Shown: positions 8,566 to 16,509 of the stretch, in pieces
How positions within the stretch are numbered: position 1 is the stretch's first letter
Layout of the letters: each line of letters begins with the position of its first letter
NCBI GenBank assembly: GCA_029256185.1
Contig: JAQSYI010000001.1
Coordinates: 62,001-126,000 of the forward strand
From: Paenibacillaceae bacterium
GTDB taxonomy: Bacteria; Bacillota; Bacilli; Paenibacillales; NBRC-103111
DNA length: 64,000 nucleotides
Direction: 5' to 3'
Made by a program: the position numbers and the translations under genes
Notes under the pieces: model-generated
The model's input: the letters and a program-made list of their open reading frames with translations, nothing else
Database searches by the model: none
Told to the model about the DNA's origin: nothing

Positions 8566-9234
8566 ATGAATGAGAATAAAAGCAGGGAAAGGAAGCGCTC
8601 TTCAAAAGCAGAAAACATTCTATCACAGATCAATAGTAAAACTAAGCTAGGCGACTTACGAAAAATCGCGAAGGACCTTAAAAAAGATCACGAACTAGCT
8701 ATGGAACTTTGGTCAACCGAAGAGTTTTTGCCCAGACTATTGGCTATCTTAATTATGGACAAAAACCTTCTTTCACAAGATGTGCTAAATAAGCTTGATA
8801 AGGATATGCAAATTCACACATTTGATCAGCGAAATAACTTGATGGATTGGTTAATGGCTAATCAGCTCACCAAAGACAAGAAGACAATTGCCTTGATGGA
8901 GTTATGGGAAAATAGTCCTTCTGCTCTTCAAAGGCGAACCTATTGGTATTATAATGCGCGATTGAGATGGACTGGACAAACACCGCCCGATAACACCGAA
9001 GACTTACTATCTGCAATTGAAGCAAATATTACACAGGAAGAACCGGAAGTTCAATGGGCTATGAATTTCACCGCAGGCTGGATTGGCGTTTATGATCAAA
9101 AGAACCGAGCACGGTGTATTAAACTTGGTGAGCAAACAGGTCTTTATAAAGATGAAATGGTATCAAAGGGATGTACTCCTAATTATTTACCGGAGTTCAT
9201 TGTGATTGAAGTTAACAAACGAAATAATAATTAG
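8566..9234 (+). CDS. AlkD-like DNA alkylation repair protein
   Basis: This is a HEAT-repeat DNA-glycosylase-like protein of the AlkD/DNA_alkylation family, whose characterised members excise alkylated purines such as 7-methylguanine and 3-methyladenine. The all-helical pattern is visible through LRKIAKDLKKDHELAMELW, RRTYWYYNARLRW and the conserved tail EVQWAMNFTAGWIG...TGLYKDE...GCTPNYLPEFI. The ATG at 8566 is preceded by AAAGGAG at 8 bases, giving 222 residues. It has the same AT-rich composition as its neighbours. I cannot confirm the catalytic Asp/Trp set by eye, so it could be one of the family members without demonstrated glycosylase activity. Confidence 0.8.
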   Translation: MNENKSRERKRSSKAENILSQINSKTKLGDLRKIAKDLKKDHELAMELWSTEEFLPRLLAILIMDKNLLSQDVLNKLDKDMQIHTFDQRNNLMDWLMANQLTKDKKTIALMELWENSPSALQRRTYWYYNARLRWTGQTPPDNTEDLLSAIEANITQEEPEVQWAMNFTAGWIGVYDQKNRARCIKLGEQTGLYKDEMVSKGCTPNYLPEFIVIEVNKRNNN

Positions 9235-9583
9235 GTCGCCCCTGAAAAATTCATTAGGCTTATATGAGGTGCTACTTGAGCGAACTTTTTATTCCAATCG
9301 CATATGAAGATGTAATTGGTAATTTTCCCCCAGTAGTGCACTTGATCTTAAATTAATGCACATGAAGAAATGGTGGTCATGCGGCAGTTTGATTGGGAAT
9401 CAAGAAGATAATTTGCTGTCTTATTGACAAAATCAATCTCATTTCTGATCCCTTTATGGGCGTCATTCCACAGGCCCTTTGTCAGGCGGATGCGCAGCAG
9501 GCATGCGTTAGGGTCTTGGTCGTTATTGGCTTCGTAATACCACGCGGCGAATATTCATCTTATATAGCTGGAGGATACAGGTT
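9235..9583. other. Intergenic stretch without a supported gene
   Basis: About 350 bases lie between the AlkD-like gene and the membrane-protein gene. The plus-strand frame at 9393-9626 runs into the next gene and has no ribosome site. A minus-strand stop-free stretch of about 70 codons (roughly 9370-9560) reads protein-like (YYEANNDQDPNACLLRIR and onward) but has no start signal that I trust. It may be a remnant. Confidence 0.4.
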
Positions 9584-10231
9584 ATGGAACAAAACAAAAT
9601 TGGAGCAAGCGATTATCTTGCATTAGGTTTATATGCTTTTGCAGGATTCGGTCTTGAAGTTGTACTGTCAATGCTATTGCCTTTTATATTCGGTGTTGGA
9701 GGCTCCGAATATACCCTCATCCATCATTGTATACACTGGGTGCTTACATGCATATTGTGGGGGAGTATGGCACTATTTTTAATAAGGCTTTCAAGGAAGA
9801 AATACTCCTTTGATATCATGAAGTTAAATGAAGCGCCAGGCTCCAAGGGCTGGTTGCTTGCGGTTGTGATTTCCATTATAGCAATTACAGCTACCACTAT
9901 TGCATGGGATGGCTTTAAGCCAGTTCAAGAATACAATGGTATCGTTACATTCATTTTTCAAAATATTTATTACTTGTTTGAAGCTGCCTTGATTCTGTTA
10001 ACAATTGCTTTTGGACAAAAATTCGGTGAAACGCTCGTAAAAAGAGGCAGTCTGCCGTATGGAGGTTTTTTTCTTGCGCTCACATGGGGACTCATACATA
10101 TTTTGCTCCAAGGAAGTCTAACAGGTGTTTATGCGTTCTTCATATCCATTCTATATGGTATTGTCTACATATTGTTAAATAAGAATATCCGATATTCATA
10201 TATGATGATCGCAATTATATTTATTTTATAG
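9584..10231 (+). CDS. Integral membrane protein, possibly CPBP-like
   Basis: This 215-residue protein has about six hydrophobic segments and no signal peptide. The last part (GGFFLALTWGLIHILLQG, then SILYGIVYILL) resembles the second conserved region of CPBP/Abi-type intramembrane proteases, including a histidine in WGLIH. I do not see the upstream EExxxR motif that those proteases need, so a protease activity is doubtful. A GGAGG site lies upstream of the ATG. It is AT-rich like the two genes before it. Function unknown. Confidence 0.8.
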   Translation: MEQNKIGASDYLALGLYAFAGFGLEVVLSMLLPFIFGVGGSEYTLIHHCIHWVLTCILWGSMALFLIRLSRKKYSFDIMKLNEAPGSKGWLLAVVISIIAITATTIAWDGFKPVQEYNGIVTFIFQNIYYLFEAALILLTIAFGQKFGETLVKRGSLPYGGFFLALTWGLIHILLQGSLTGVYAFFISILYGIVYILLNKNIRYSYMMIAIIFIL

Positions 10232-10278
10232 AAAAGCTCTTCGATTCCCGCGTGCAAGCGGGCTTCGAAGAGCTTTTT
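10232..10278. terminator. Strong bidirectional terminator
   Basis: AAAAGCTCTTCGA pairs with TCGAAGAGCTTTTT, and the loop holds a second CCCGC/GCGGG stem. Poly-T tails exist on both strands, so it serves the membrane-protein gene from the left and the amidohydrolase from the right. Confidence 0.9.
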
Positions 10279-10281
10279 ATG

Positions 10282-11157
10282 TTATTGAAGCAACCTGTCC
10301 CCGATGCGGGTGAACACATTCCGTGCATTGTCATAGAATACCGCCTGATGGAATGACTCTGGAATAAGCTGCCGGATGAATTCGATGTACAGCTCCACCG
10401 AAGCCAGGGGCCAGTCCGTGCCAAACAGCATTTTGTCGTAACAATCGGCATAGATCAGCGCACGGCGAAAGTGGTCCATGAATAGCTGCTCGTGCATAAA
10501 CCGGTTGAACTTCTCCCTGTCCCCAACAACCAGACCGGACAAGTCCGCATAAACGTTAGGGTTCTTGGATACCACCTCTGCGGCGTCCATCACCCAAGGG
10601 TCCCCCAAGTGGCAGAGCATAAAGGTCACGTCCCGATGCTGCAGTGCCAGCTCATCCACCGTCAGTGGATGGGAGTACTTGAGCAGCCCGTTCATGGAAT
10701 ACGTATCTCCTGTGTGAATCACCACAGGCAGCTTATAGTGCTGTGCCAGCTCATATACGGGACCATAGATGCTGTCATAGACGTAATGATGATAATAGCC
10801 GGCATATAGCTTGATTCCGGCCACCTCCGTCGCAGCCTGAAGCCTGCGCTCGATCCGGTCCAGTTCAGCGGTTGCCTGGCCGCCCTCCAGTCTGGTCGGG
10901 TTAATGCCGACACATTCCATTAGAAACGACGGTATCTCCGGCTCCAGATCAAGATTCATGGGATTCTCCGAGGTGCTGTCAGGGAATGCTCCAGCGGTTT
11001 GTTCGGTTACACCCATGCCCAAGCCAAGCACAACGCCGTTACGATCAAATTCCCTCTTCAGCCCAGCTGCTGAATAGTCCACAAGGGATACGTGGTTTGC
11101 AGTGTGCCGGAAGCTCTCGACATTGGACAGATGAACGTGGATATCAATGATGGACAT
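10282..11157 (-). CDS. Amidohydrolase-2 family TIM-barrel metal hydrolase
   Basis: This is a 291-residue cytosolic metal-dependent hydrolase or decarboxylase of the amidohydrolase-2 group. The HxH pair is in IDIHVHLS near the N-terminus, the barrel lysine is in GIKLYAGYYHH, further histidines are in PVVIHTGDTYS and MLCHLGDPW, and the catalytic aspartate is in LFGTDWPL. The substrate cannot be read from sequence. It starts only 7 bases after the stop of the 1038-residue GNAT protein on the same strand, so the two are one operon and probably act on related molecules. Confidence 0.88.
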   Translation of the reverse strand: MSIIDIHVHLSNVESFRHTANHVSLVDYSAAGLKREFDRNGVVLGLGMGVTEQTAGAFPDSTSENPMNLDLEPEIPSFLMECVGINPTRLEGGQATAELDRIERRLQAATEVAGIKLYAGYYHHYVYDSIYGPVYELAQHYKLPVVIHTGDTYSMNGLLKYSHPLTVDELALQHRDVTFMLCHLGDPWVMDAAEVVSKNPNVYADLSGLVVGDREKFNRFMHEQLFMDHFRRALIYADCYDKMLFGTDWPLASVELYIEFIRQLIPESFHQAVFYDNARNVFTRIGDRLLQ

Positions 11158-11164
11158 GGGCTGC

Positions 11165-14100
11165 TTAGTCCTCCTTATTCACGTCATGGTCAAACCGGAT
11201 ATGATGTAACGCAGCCAGCTCATTGGGCTGGAAGGGCTGTTGGCCGAAGATATAGAAAACCGGCTTCGTCCACTCGCACGCTCCGTCAGGGAGCGGTATT
11301 CCTTGGGACATTCCTTGGGTGAACAAAAGATTGTTCGTATAGGCAAAGCCTCCTCCAACCGCCTCATCATAAGCGATATGGACGATATCGGGGTGGCTGT
11401 TGGACCCGAAGCGCAGGTGGCCTCTTACCGCTATCTCATCTTCATTGGTGGCCAGTCGGTAGCGTATTCCGCCGGGGACCTCCATCCAGCCGGTGGCCAG
11501 TGCTGCGCCGGGAAGGAAGAAGTTGCGATCCGTCAGTTTAAAAAGAGGGTGGCTGATACCGGTCCGGTTCGTAATCCGGTTAACCTTAGCCAACACAGGA
11601 GCTCCGGGAAGCAGCAGATAGTATTGATCCACGGTAAGACCCCGGTTCGCTTCATGCTGCTCCACTTTTACGGTAAGCCGGATGCCGGACCAGACATTGC
11701 TCTTGTTATCCGATAAGGATGCAAAGTCTCCGCTGCGGGTTTCCTGCTGCAGGCTAAAAGGAGACATACCCGGTATATCCAGCCCGAGGCCTCCAAGCCA
11801 TGGATTCCACCAGGAACGGGGTCCGGGAGCCGGATAAGATGTATCCAGCCACTCCCGTCCGTTGTAAATCAGCGAATGGGCGGCGCTTCCAAATGCCGGT
11901 GATGCGGTCAGTGTCAGCATTCCATTGGCGATCCGCAGTGTGCTGCCTGATTCCCCCATTAACAGCTCCGTCCGGACAGATTGACGGGATAAGGCGAATA
12001 CTGCAGTGGAACGGCCCAGCTTCACATCAGGTCCGTCATACTCAAGAGTAATCCGGTCGGTTGTCCCCGGTTCTGAAGCGGGCCGCTCTGCGCGCAGACT
12101 GATCATATGGTCATGTTCAGCCGGCTCGGCATCCGCCAATACACCATCTTGGGCAGACAGCGACAGCCGCGCGGCAACCGGATTGGTTTTCCTGTTCAGA
12201 ACCTCTACGCAATAGCCGTCGGCGGTAAAAGGATTGCCGCCATTGGCCCGCAGCTCCAGGTGGTCAGACAATGCGGGAACACGTGCTTCGCGCTTCTTAA
12301 GGGCGTAGGAGCGGAAATCCCGCCAGTCTGCGAAGGTGCCTGCCGCCAGATAAGTGGATTTGGTGCGGATGCTCTGGCTTTCCGGCAGTCCCCCAAAAGG
12401 ATGCTCCAGGCCCATTAGCCAGTCTGTTTTTACAAGGGTCTGACTGGCATCCCAAGTAAAGCCAAACGATAGCTTCTCACCTCTGGAGAAAAGCCAATTC
12501 TCGCTGACGCGGCGGGGTTCCCAATGTTCCATGTGGTTGGCATGGGCCTCATGCAGGTCCAGGAATTCCCCGTCATAGGGCAAAACCATCCGGTTCGGTT
12601 CAAACCGGAAGCACTCCAGCAGGTGCATAGCATCAGGCATATTCTCACCGGAGTGGTTCTCAATGACATAGTAGTGCTCGATTAAGCCGCTCCCATGAAT
12701 CCGGGATACCGACTTGAAGGCCACACCGGGAAAATCCTCGGATTCGTACAGTGCTTCGATAATCTGGGCATCGGAATCCTGATCGAAGCGGATGCATTCC
12801 GCCTTTTTCTTGGCAAATTCCGAGGAGTACGGCTTGCCGAGACGAGGATAACTCCAGAAGAAGCCTCCTCCTAGATGAGTCCGCCTTAGACGCAATTCGT
12901 TATTTTGCTTGTTTAAGACCAGCATGTTGGGGCCGATGGCGGCATAGCCGAACTTGTGGTCTTCCCCGCTGAAACGGCCGGTCAACCCCCGGAAAACAAA
13001 GCTTATCTCTCGCTCAAACGCGATGCTCTCACCTGATTCTGTCCTGGCATGGACGGTAACGGTAGGGGAGTAAACGCCGAAGGCGCTCAGCCTATAAGAT
13101 ACCGCGACCGAGGCCTTGCCGGCTGCAGGGACCAAGACGGCTGCTTCAGGCTGTTCAAATTTGATGAAATCCGCCTCAGGCAGCTCCAGTCGAAACTCAG
13201 CCGCCTCCTGGAATTGATTCTCAATATTTAAATAGAGGGTTTCTTGTGTACCTACATATTGCTCCAGCTCCTGGGCAGCCATATTCACCCTGGCAGGGAA
13301 TTTAGGAGCAATGCCGGTGCGCAGCTCCGCTCTTCTGCCGTTGATTCTCCATTGTGACAGCACAACCGGATGGGTCTTCCAGTCGCTTTGCTCCTCTTGC
13401 ACAGGCTCTACCTTGAATTCCCCTTCCACGACTGCTGTGCCCGTAACCGTAATCGTCCGGCTTAGACTGAAGCAGATATTCTTATCATCGAGACCCGTAA
13501 TCTCACAAACTACAGGCTGTCCTGTCTTGCTGCGGATATGATAACGGACCGGATAAGCCTTGCCGAATACAAGGTCATGGGCCGCTACCTCTGTGCGGAT
13601 TTCATAATCCGGGGTGTCCAAGGTATGAATGCCACGGCCCGTTTTCTCGAATTCCACCCGCAACTCCTGTCCATCCTTCTTCCAGCTGTAGGCAAAGATA
13701 TCGAACTTCCCGTTTTGCAGCTGGCCGTCCGGCTTGATCTCGATTGCCCTGGTGCTGTCCCCGTACCAATCCATGTGGTCAAAATAAGGCTGCAGAGCTT
13801 CGGTTTGCAACACGGTGGGGATATAATTCATAAGATGCACACCATCATCCTTCTTCTCCCAGAAGAAGCCGCATTTCTTATACATGGGCACAGCCTTCGT
13901 GTTGCCTGACCAGGTGAACAGATCGAGACGGGACCAGCCCATTTCTATCGTTTTGGCAACTGCATTCAGAATGAGGGCCTTGCCGATCTTCTTATTATGA
14001 TAGTCTGGACGCACATTCAGGAGGGGGACATAAAGTGCTCCCTCGTCCATCATGTAATGGGAGAAGCTGCAGAAGCCCACGACCTGGTCACCATCTACAG

Positions 14101-14281
14101 CCAGGAAATTATGAAGATTGATGGAGTTGTTCATATCCTGGATAATACTCTCCGCTGTACGATTCTCGGCTCCTCCACCCCAGCTTGCACTGCTCTGGTT
14201 CCACATGTGTGCAATGGCTGTGGCGTATGAATGGTTGTATTCAACAATTTGAATTCCGTTACTGACAGAAACTGAATTCAC
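11165..14281 (-). CDS. GNAT acetyltransferase fused to a very large beta-sandwich region
   Basis: This is a 1038-residue protein without a signal peptide. Residues about 10-155 form a GNAT N-acetyltransferase, with the acetyl-CoA loop in VRPDYHNKKIGKALI and a FTWSGNTKAVPMYKKCGF segment. The next 880 residues are beta-rich and contain no standard catalytic motif that I can name. Parts resemble NEW3-like or CARDB-like beta-sandwiches (AAGKASVAVSYRLSAFGVYSPTV) followed by a region reminiscent of galactose-mutarotase-like carbohydrate-binding folds (LGGGFFWSYPRLGKPYSS, SWWNPWLGGLG). The absence of an export signal means the acceptor is cytosolic. An amidohydrolase gene follows in operon. A sugar-related or peptide-related modification pathway is my inference only. 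Confidence 0.85.
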   Translation of the reverse strand: MNSVSVSNGIQIVEYNHSYATAIAHMWNQSSASWGGGAENRTAESIIQDMNNSINLHNFLAVDGDQVVGFCSFSHYMMDEGALYVPLLNVRPDYHNKKIGKALILNAVAKTIEMGWSRLDLFTWSGNTKAVPMYKKCGFFWEKKDDGVHLMNYIPTVLQTEALQPYFDHMDWYGDSTRAIEIKPDGQLQNGKFDIFAYSWKKDGQELRVEFEKTGRGIHTLDTPDYEIRTEVAAHDLVFGKAYPVRYHIRSKTGQPVVCEITGLDDKNICFSLSRTITVTGTAVVEGEFKVEPVQEEQSDWKTHPVVLSQWRINGRRAELRTGIAPKFPARVNMAAQELEQYVGTQETLYLNIENQFQEAAEFRLELPEADFIKFEQPEAAVLVPAAGKASVAVSYRLSAFGVYSPTVTVHARTESGESIAFEREISFVFRGLTGRFSGEDHKFGYAAIGPNMLVLNKQNNELRLRRTHLGGGFFWSYPRLGKPYSSEFAKKKAECIRFDQDSDAQIIEALYESEDFPGVAFKSVSRIHGSGLIEHYYVIENHSGENMPDAMHLLECFRFEPNRMVLPYDGEFLDLHEAHANHMEHWEPRRVSENWLFSRGEKLSFGFTWDASQTLVKTDWLMGLEHPFGGLPESQSIRTKSTYLAAGTFADWRDFRSYALKKREARVPALSDHLELRANGGNPFTADGYCVEVLNRKTNPVAARLSLSAQDGVLADAEPAEHDHMISLRAERPASEPGTTDRITLEYDGPDVKLGRSTAVFALSRQSVRTELLMGESGSTLRIANGMLTLTASPAFGSAAHSLIYNGREWLDTSYPAPGPRSWWNPWLGGLGLDIPGMSPFSLQQETRSGDFASLSDNKSNVWSGIRLTVKVEQHEANRGLTVDQYYLLLPGAPVLAKVNRITNRTGISHPLFKLTDRNFFLPGAALATGWMEVPGGIRYRLATNEDEIAVRGHLRFGSNSHPDIVHIAYDEAVGGGFAYTNNLLFTQGMSQGIPLPDGACEWTKPVFYIFGQQPFQPNELAALHHIRFDHDVNKED

Positions 14282-14532
14282 CTTTGCATGCTCCCTTCTT
14301 TGTTGGGATTTAACTTTAAGCTATTTATTGGCTAAGCTTGGTCGGTTCATGGCAGCTACCTTCACTTTAGTCGCTTATGTATAAGGCGGCAAGTGAGAAA
14401 ATTGTTATATAATGAAAAATACCACAAATGATCTGGCCTAATGTATGATAAGGTGGTACCTGTCATCTTGGGCGATTGCCATATAGCGGCGGGCAGACCA
14501 ATATTGCTGATATACATGGGAGAGTGAGCGCT

Positions 14533-15321
14533 TTGGAATTCAATGATGTTATACACGGACACAAGTCCATTCGGACATATGCAGACCGGGAAGTGAGCCA
14601 AGAGGTTCTGGAGCAAATCTTGGAGGCGGGCATCCGTGCTTCTTCCAGCGGTAATATGCAGGCCTATTCCATTATCGTAACCACAGACAAAGAGCTTAAG
14701 AGCAAGCTGTACAACGCCCATATGGAGCAATCGATGGTGGTTGACGCTCCGGTTCTGTTAACCTTTTGTGCGGATTTCAACAGAATGAGAAAATGGCTTA
14801 CGCTTCATGATGCCCCCGTGCATTTTGATAATTTCATAAGCTTTATGATCGGTGCCATTGACGCCACCTTGGCTTCGCAGAACTGTGCGCTGGCGGCAGA
14901 GAATGCAGGATTGGGCATTTGCTATATGGGTTCAACATTGGCCAACTGTGATCAAATCGGTGAGCTGCTCAATCTCCCGCCCAATGTTGTACCGGTTGTG
15001 GGCTATTCGTTAGGATATCCGGCAGAGGCTCCTGCGCGGCGGGACCGGTTGCCCCAACAAGGGCTTGTCCATTACCAGCAATACCATGATTACTCAGACG
15101 AGGACATTGAAGATATTTATAAAGAAAGAAATGATAAGGGCTGGCAACGGTACATGGACATTCCGGAGCTTAAAGAAATGACGGAGCGGCTGGGACTGAG
15201 GAACCTCGCCCAGATCTATACAATTGCGAAGTATACCAAGGAATCCCACCACGAATATTCGCAGACTGTGCTGAATTACTTGGAGAAGATGAACTTTATG
15301 AATAATGGGGACTCCCAGTGA
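14533..15321 (+). CDS. Nitroreductase-family FMN-dependent oxidoreductase
   Basis: This is an FMN-binding NAD(P)H-dependent reductase of the nitroreductase superfamily. Flavin-contact motifs are visible as HKSIRTYADREVS near the N-terminus, ASSSGNMQAYSI, and GLGICYMGS, with the tail LGYPAEAPARRDR typical of NfsA/Frp-like members. I chose the TTG at 14533 (EFNDVIHGHKS), with GGGAGAG upstream, giving 262 residues; a GTG at 14524 or an ATG at 14476 are alternatives. It stands alone on the plus strand and is closed by a terminator. The physiological substrate is unknown. Confidence 0.9.
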   Translation: MEFNDVIHGHKSIRTYADREVSQEVLEQILEAGIRASSSGNMQAYSIIVTTDKELKSKLYNAHMEQSMVVDAPVLLTFCADFNRMRKWLTLHDAPVHFDNFISFMIGAIDATLASQNCALAAENAGLGICYMGSTLANCDQIGELLNLPPNVVPVVGYSLGYPAEAPARRDRLPQQGLVHYQQYHDYSDEDIEDIYKERNDKGWQRYMDIPELKEMTERLGLRNLAQIYTIAKYTKESHHEYSQTVLNYLEKMNFMNNGDSQ

Positions 15322-15375
15322 ATCTAAGAAGAAGATGCTATAAATCTCCGTCTCCAAATTCCCTCCAGAAGGAAA

Positions 15376-15406
15376 GGAAAAGACCCCTCGTGAAAGGGGT
15401 CTTTGG
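15376..15406. terminator. Bidirectional terminator
   Basis: AAAAGACCCCT, a short loop and AGGGGTCTTT form a strong stem with T tracts on both strands. It lies between the convergent nitroreductase and nucleotidyltransferase genes and serves both. Confidence 0.9.
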
Positions 15407-15441
15407 TCCGTACGCCATTATTGCAAGTGCCGCATTGCGGG

Positions 15442-16212
15442 TCAAAAGGGGATTCGTTCTGTACTAATAACGTAACCATGCTCGTCTGCCCATTTTACAA
15501 GGCCGTTCCAAAAATTTTCACAAGCTGAAATGATCTTTGAAGGTTCTGCTAACTCACCAGCCATAACCATCCGCACAACATTGTCAAATCCTTCCGGACG
15601 ACCAGGCAGTTCTAATGCTTCTGGTAGAACCATTGAGCCAGTCGAGAACAGTATTCGGTTGTGTAATCCGACTAACATAGCTCCGTATTGGGCAAATTCC
15701 ACAGCCAAGAGTGGCAAGTAGGTATGTGGGCCATTAAGGCCGACATTTCTTAGTTTCCCGATAAACTCATACATTTCCCCTACAAGGACTTCATGGATGG
15801 CATGTCTGAAATCTTCCTTTGTTGGTGATTCGGCAGCTTCTTTCAATCTCGGGAAGAAGCCTTTCGGATCATACAAGCTGAGTTGGGAAAAGAATGGACC
15901 ATGCGTCAATGGCCAGCTTCCTTCAACAGTAGAGGCGGTATTGAGGAGAATGTCCGCACGAAGGACATTCACTTCTGCTTTCCACGGCCCTGCCGACCAT
16001 TCATAGGAAAAATCTACGGATTCGCTTGATTCACTTAGTACGCAAAACAACTCAATGTCCGAGAAAGGGCCGTCTGCACCTCTGGAAACAGAGCCGTAGA
16101 CGCCAATGGCAAGGATTTTTTCTCCGTACACTTCATGCAATCTTGAAGCAATTTCATGGCAGGTTTGCAGTCTTTCATTTCGAGAAATATGAACTGGTCC
16201 ATTCATGTGCAT
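15442..16212 (-). CDS. ANT(4')-I-type aminoglycoside nucleotidyltransferase homologue
   Basis: The 256-residue product closely follows the pattern of aminoglycoside 4'-O-nucleotidyltransferases (kanamycin nucleotidyltransferase): MNGP near the start, GVYGSVSRGADGPFSDIEL with the nucleotidyltransferase GS and DxE motifs, EVNVLRADILL, SWPLTHGPFFS, and the C-terminal ENFWNGLVKWADEHGYV ending ERIPF. Family members transfer AMP from ATP to the 4' hydroxyl of kanamycin-class drugs. No mobile element is visible nearby, so it looks like a chromosomal member. Whether it confers resistance is not shown by the sequence. It has its own transcript, ended by the terminator at 15376-15406. Confidence 0.88.
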   Translation of the reverse strand: MHMNGPVHISRNERLQTCHEIASRLHEVYGEKILAIGVYGSVSRGADGPFSDIELFCVLSESSESVDFSYEWSAGPWKAEVNVLRADILLNTASTVEGSWPLTHGPFFSQLSLYDPKGFFPRLKEAAESPTKEDFRHAIHEVLVGEMYEFIGKLRNVGLNGPHTYLPLLAVEFAQYGAMLVGLHNRILFSTGSMVLPEALELPGRPEGFDNVVRMVMAGELAEPSKIISACENFWNGLVKWADEHGYVISTERIPF

Positions 16213-16509
16213 TAGCGTGCATCTCCCTTTGTTTTATTGGGGTGAATAGCTGCTAACGCATGATGGAGGGCCACGGGCTTAACGGGGGACTTTTTTTGAA
16301 TGCATTGAATTTCCTCCCACAAGGTCTTTCTATGGAAATTGTAACCAAAACAATCTGTTTTAACAAGGTGTGGAACAGCGTTATTAAAAAGTTTGCCGTT
16401 ACAGCCAGCGCGGAGAACCGCAGCTCGGCAAATCCACAATCCGTCGCCGCGGGATACGGTCCAACATCCAATTACTGCGTTACTCACCTATAAATTTAGA
16501 CCTATGACT
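16213..16509. other. Intergenic stretch, no supported gene
   Basis: About 300 bases lie between two genes of the same strand. Minus-strand open frames of 72 and 91 codons exist (for example HTLLKQIVLVTISIERPCG) but neither has a convincing ribosome site and they overlap each other in different frames. It may be a remnant or an interspersed repeat. Confidence 0.4.

Noticed and set aside
9393-9626. A 77-codon plus-strand gene before the membrane protein
   Set aside because: It overlaps the start of a better-supported gene, has no ribosome site and no coherent protein pattern.
16212-16487. A 91-codon minus-strand gene upstream of the nucleotidyltransferase
   Set aside because: It competes with another frame over the same bases, lacks a ribosome site and shows no recognisable domain.
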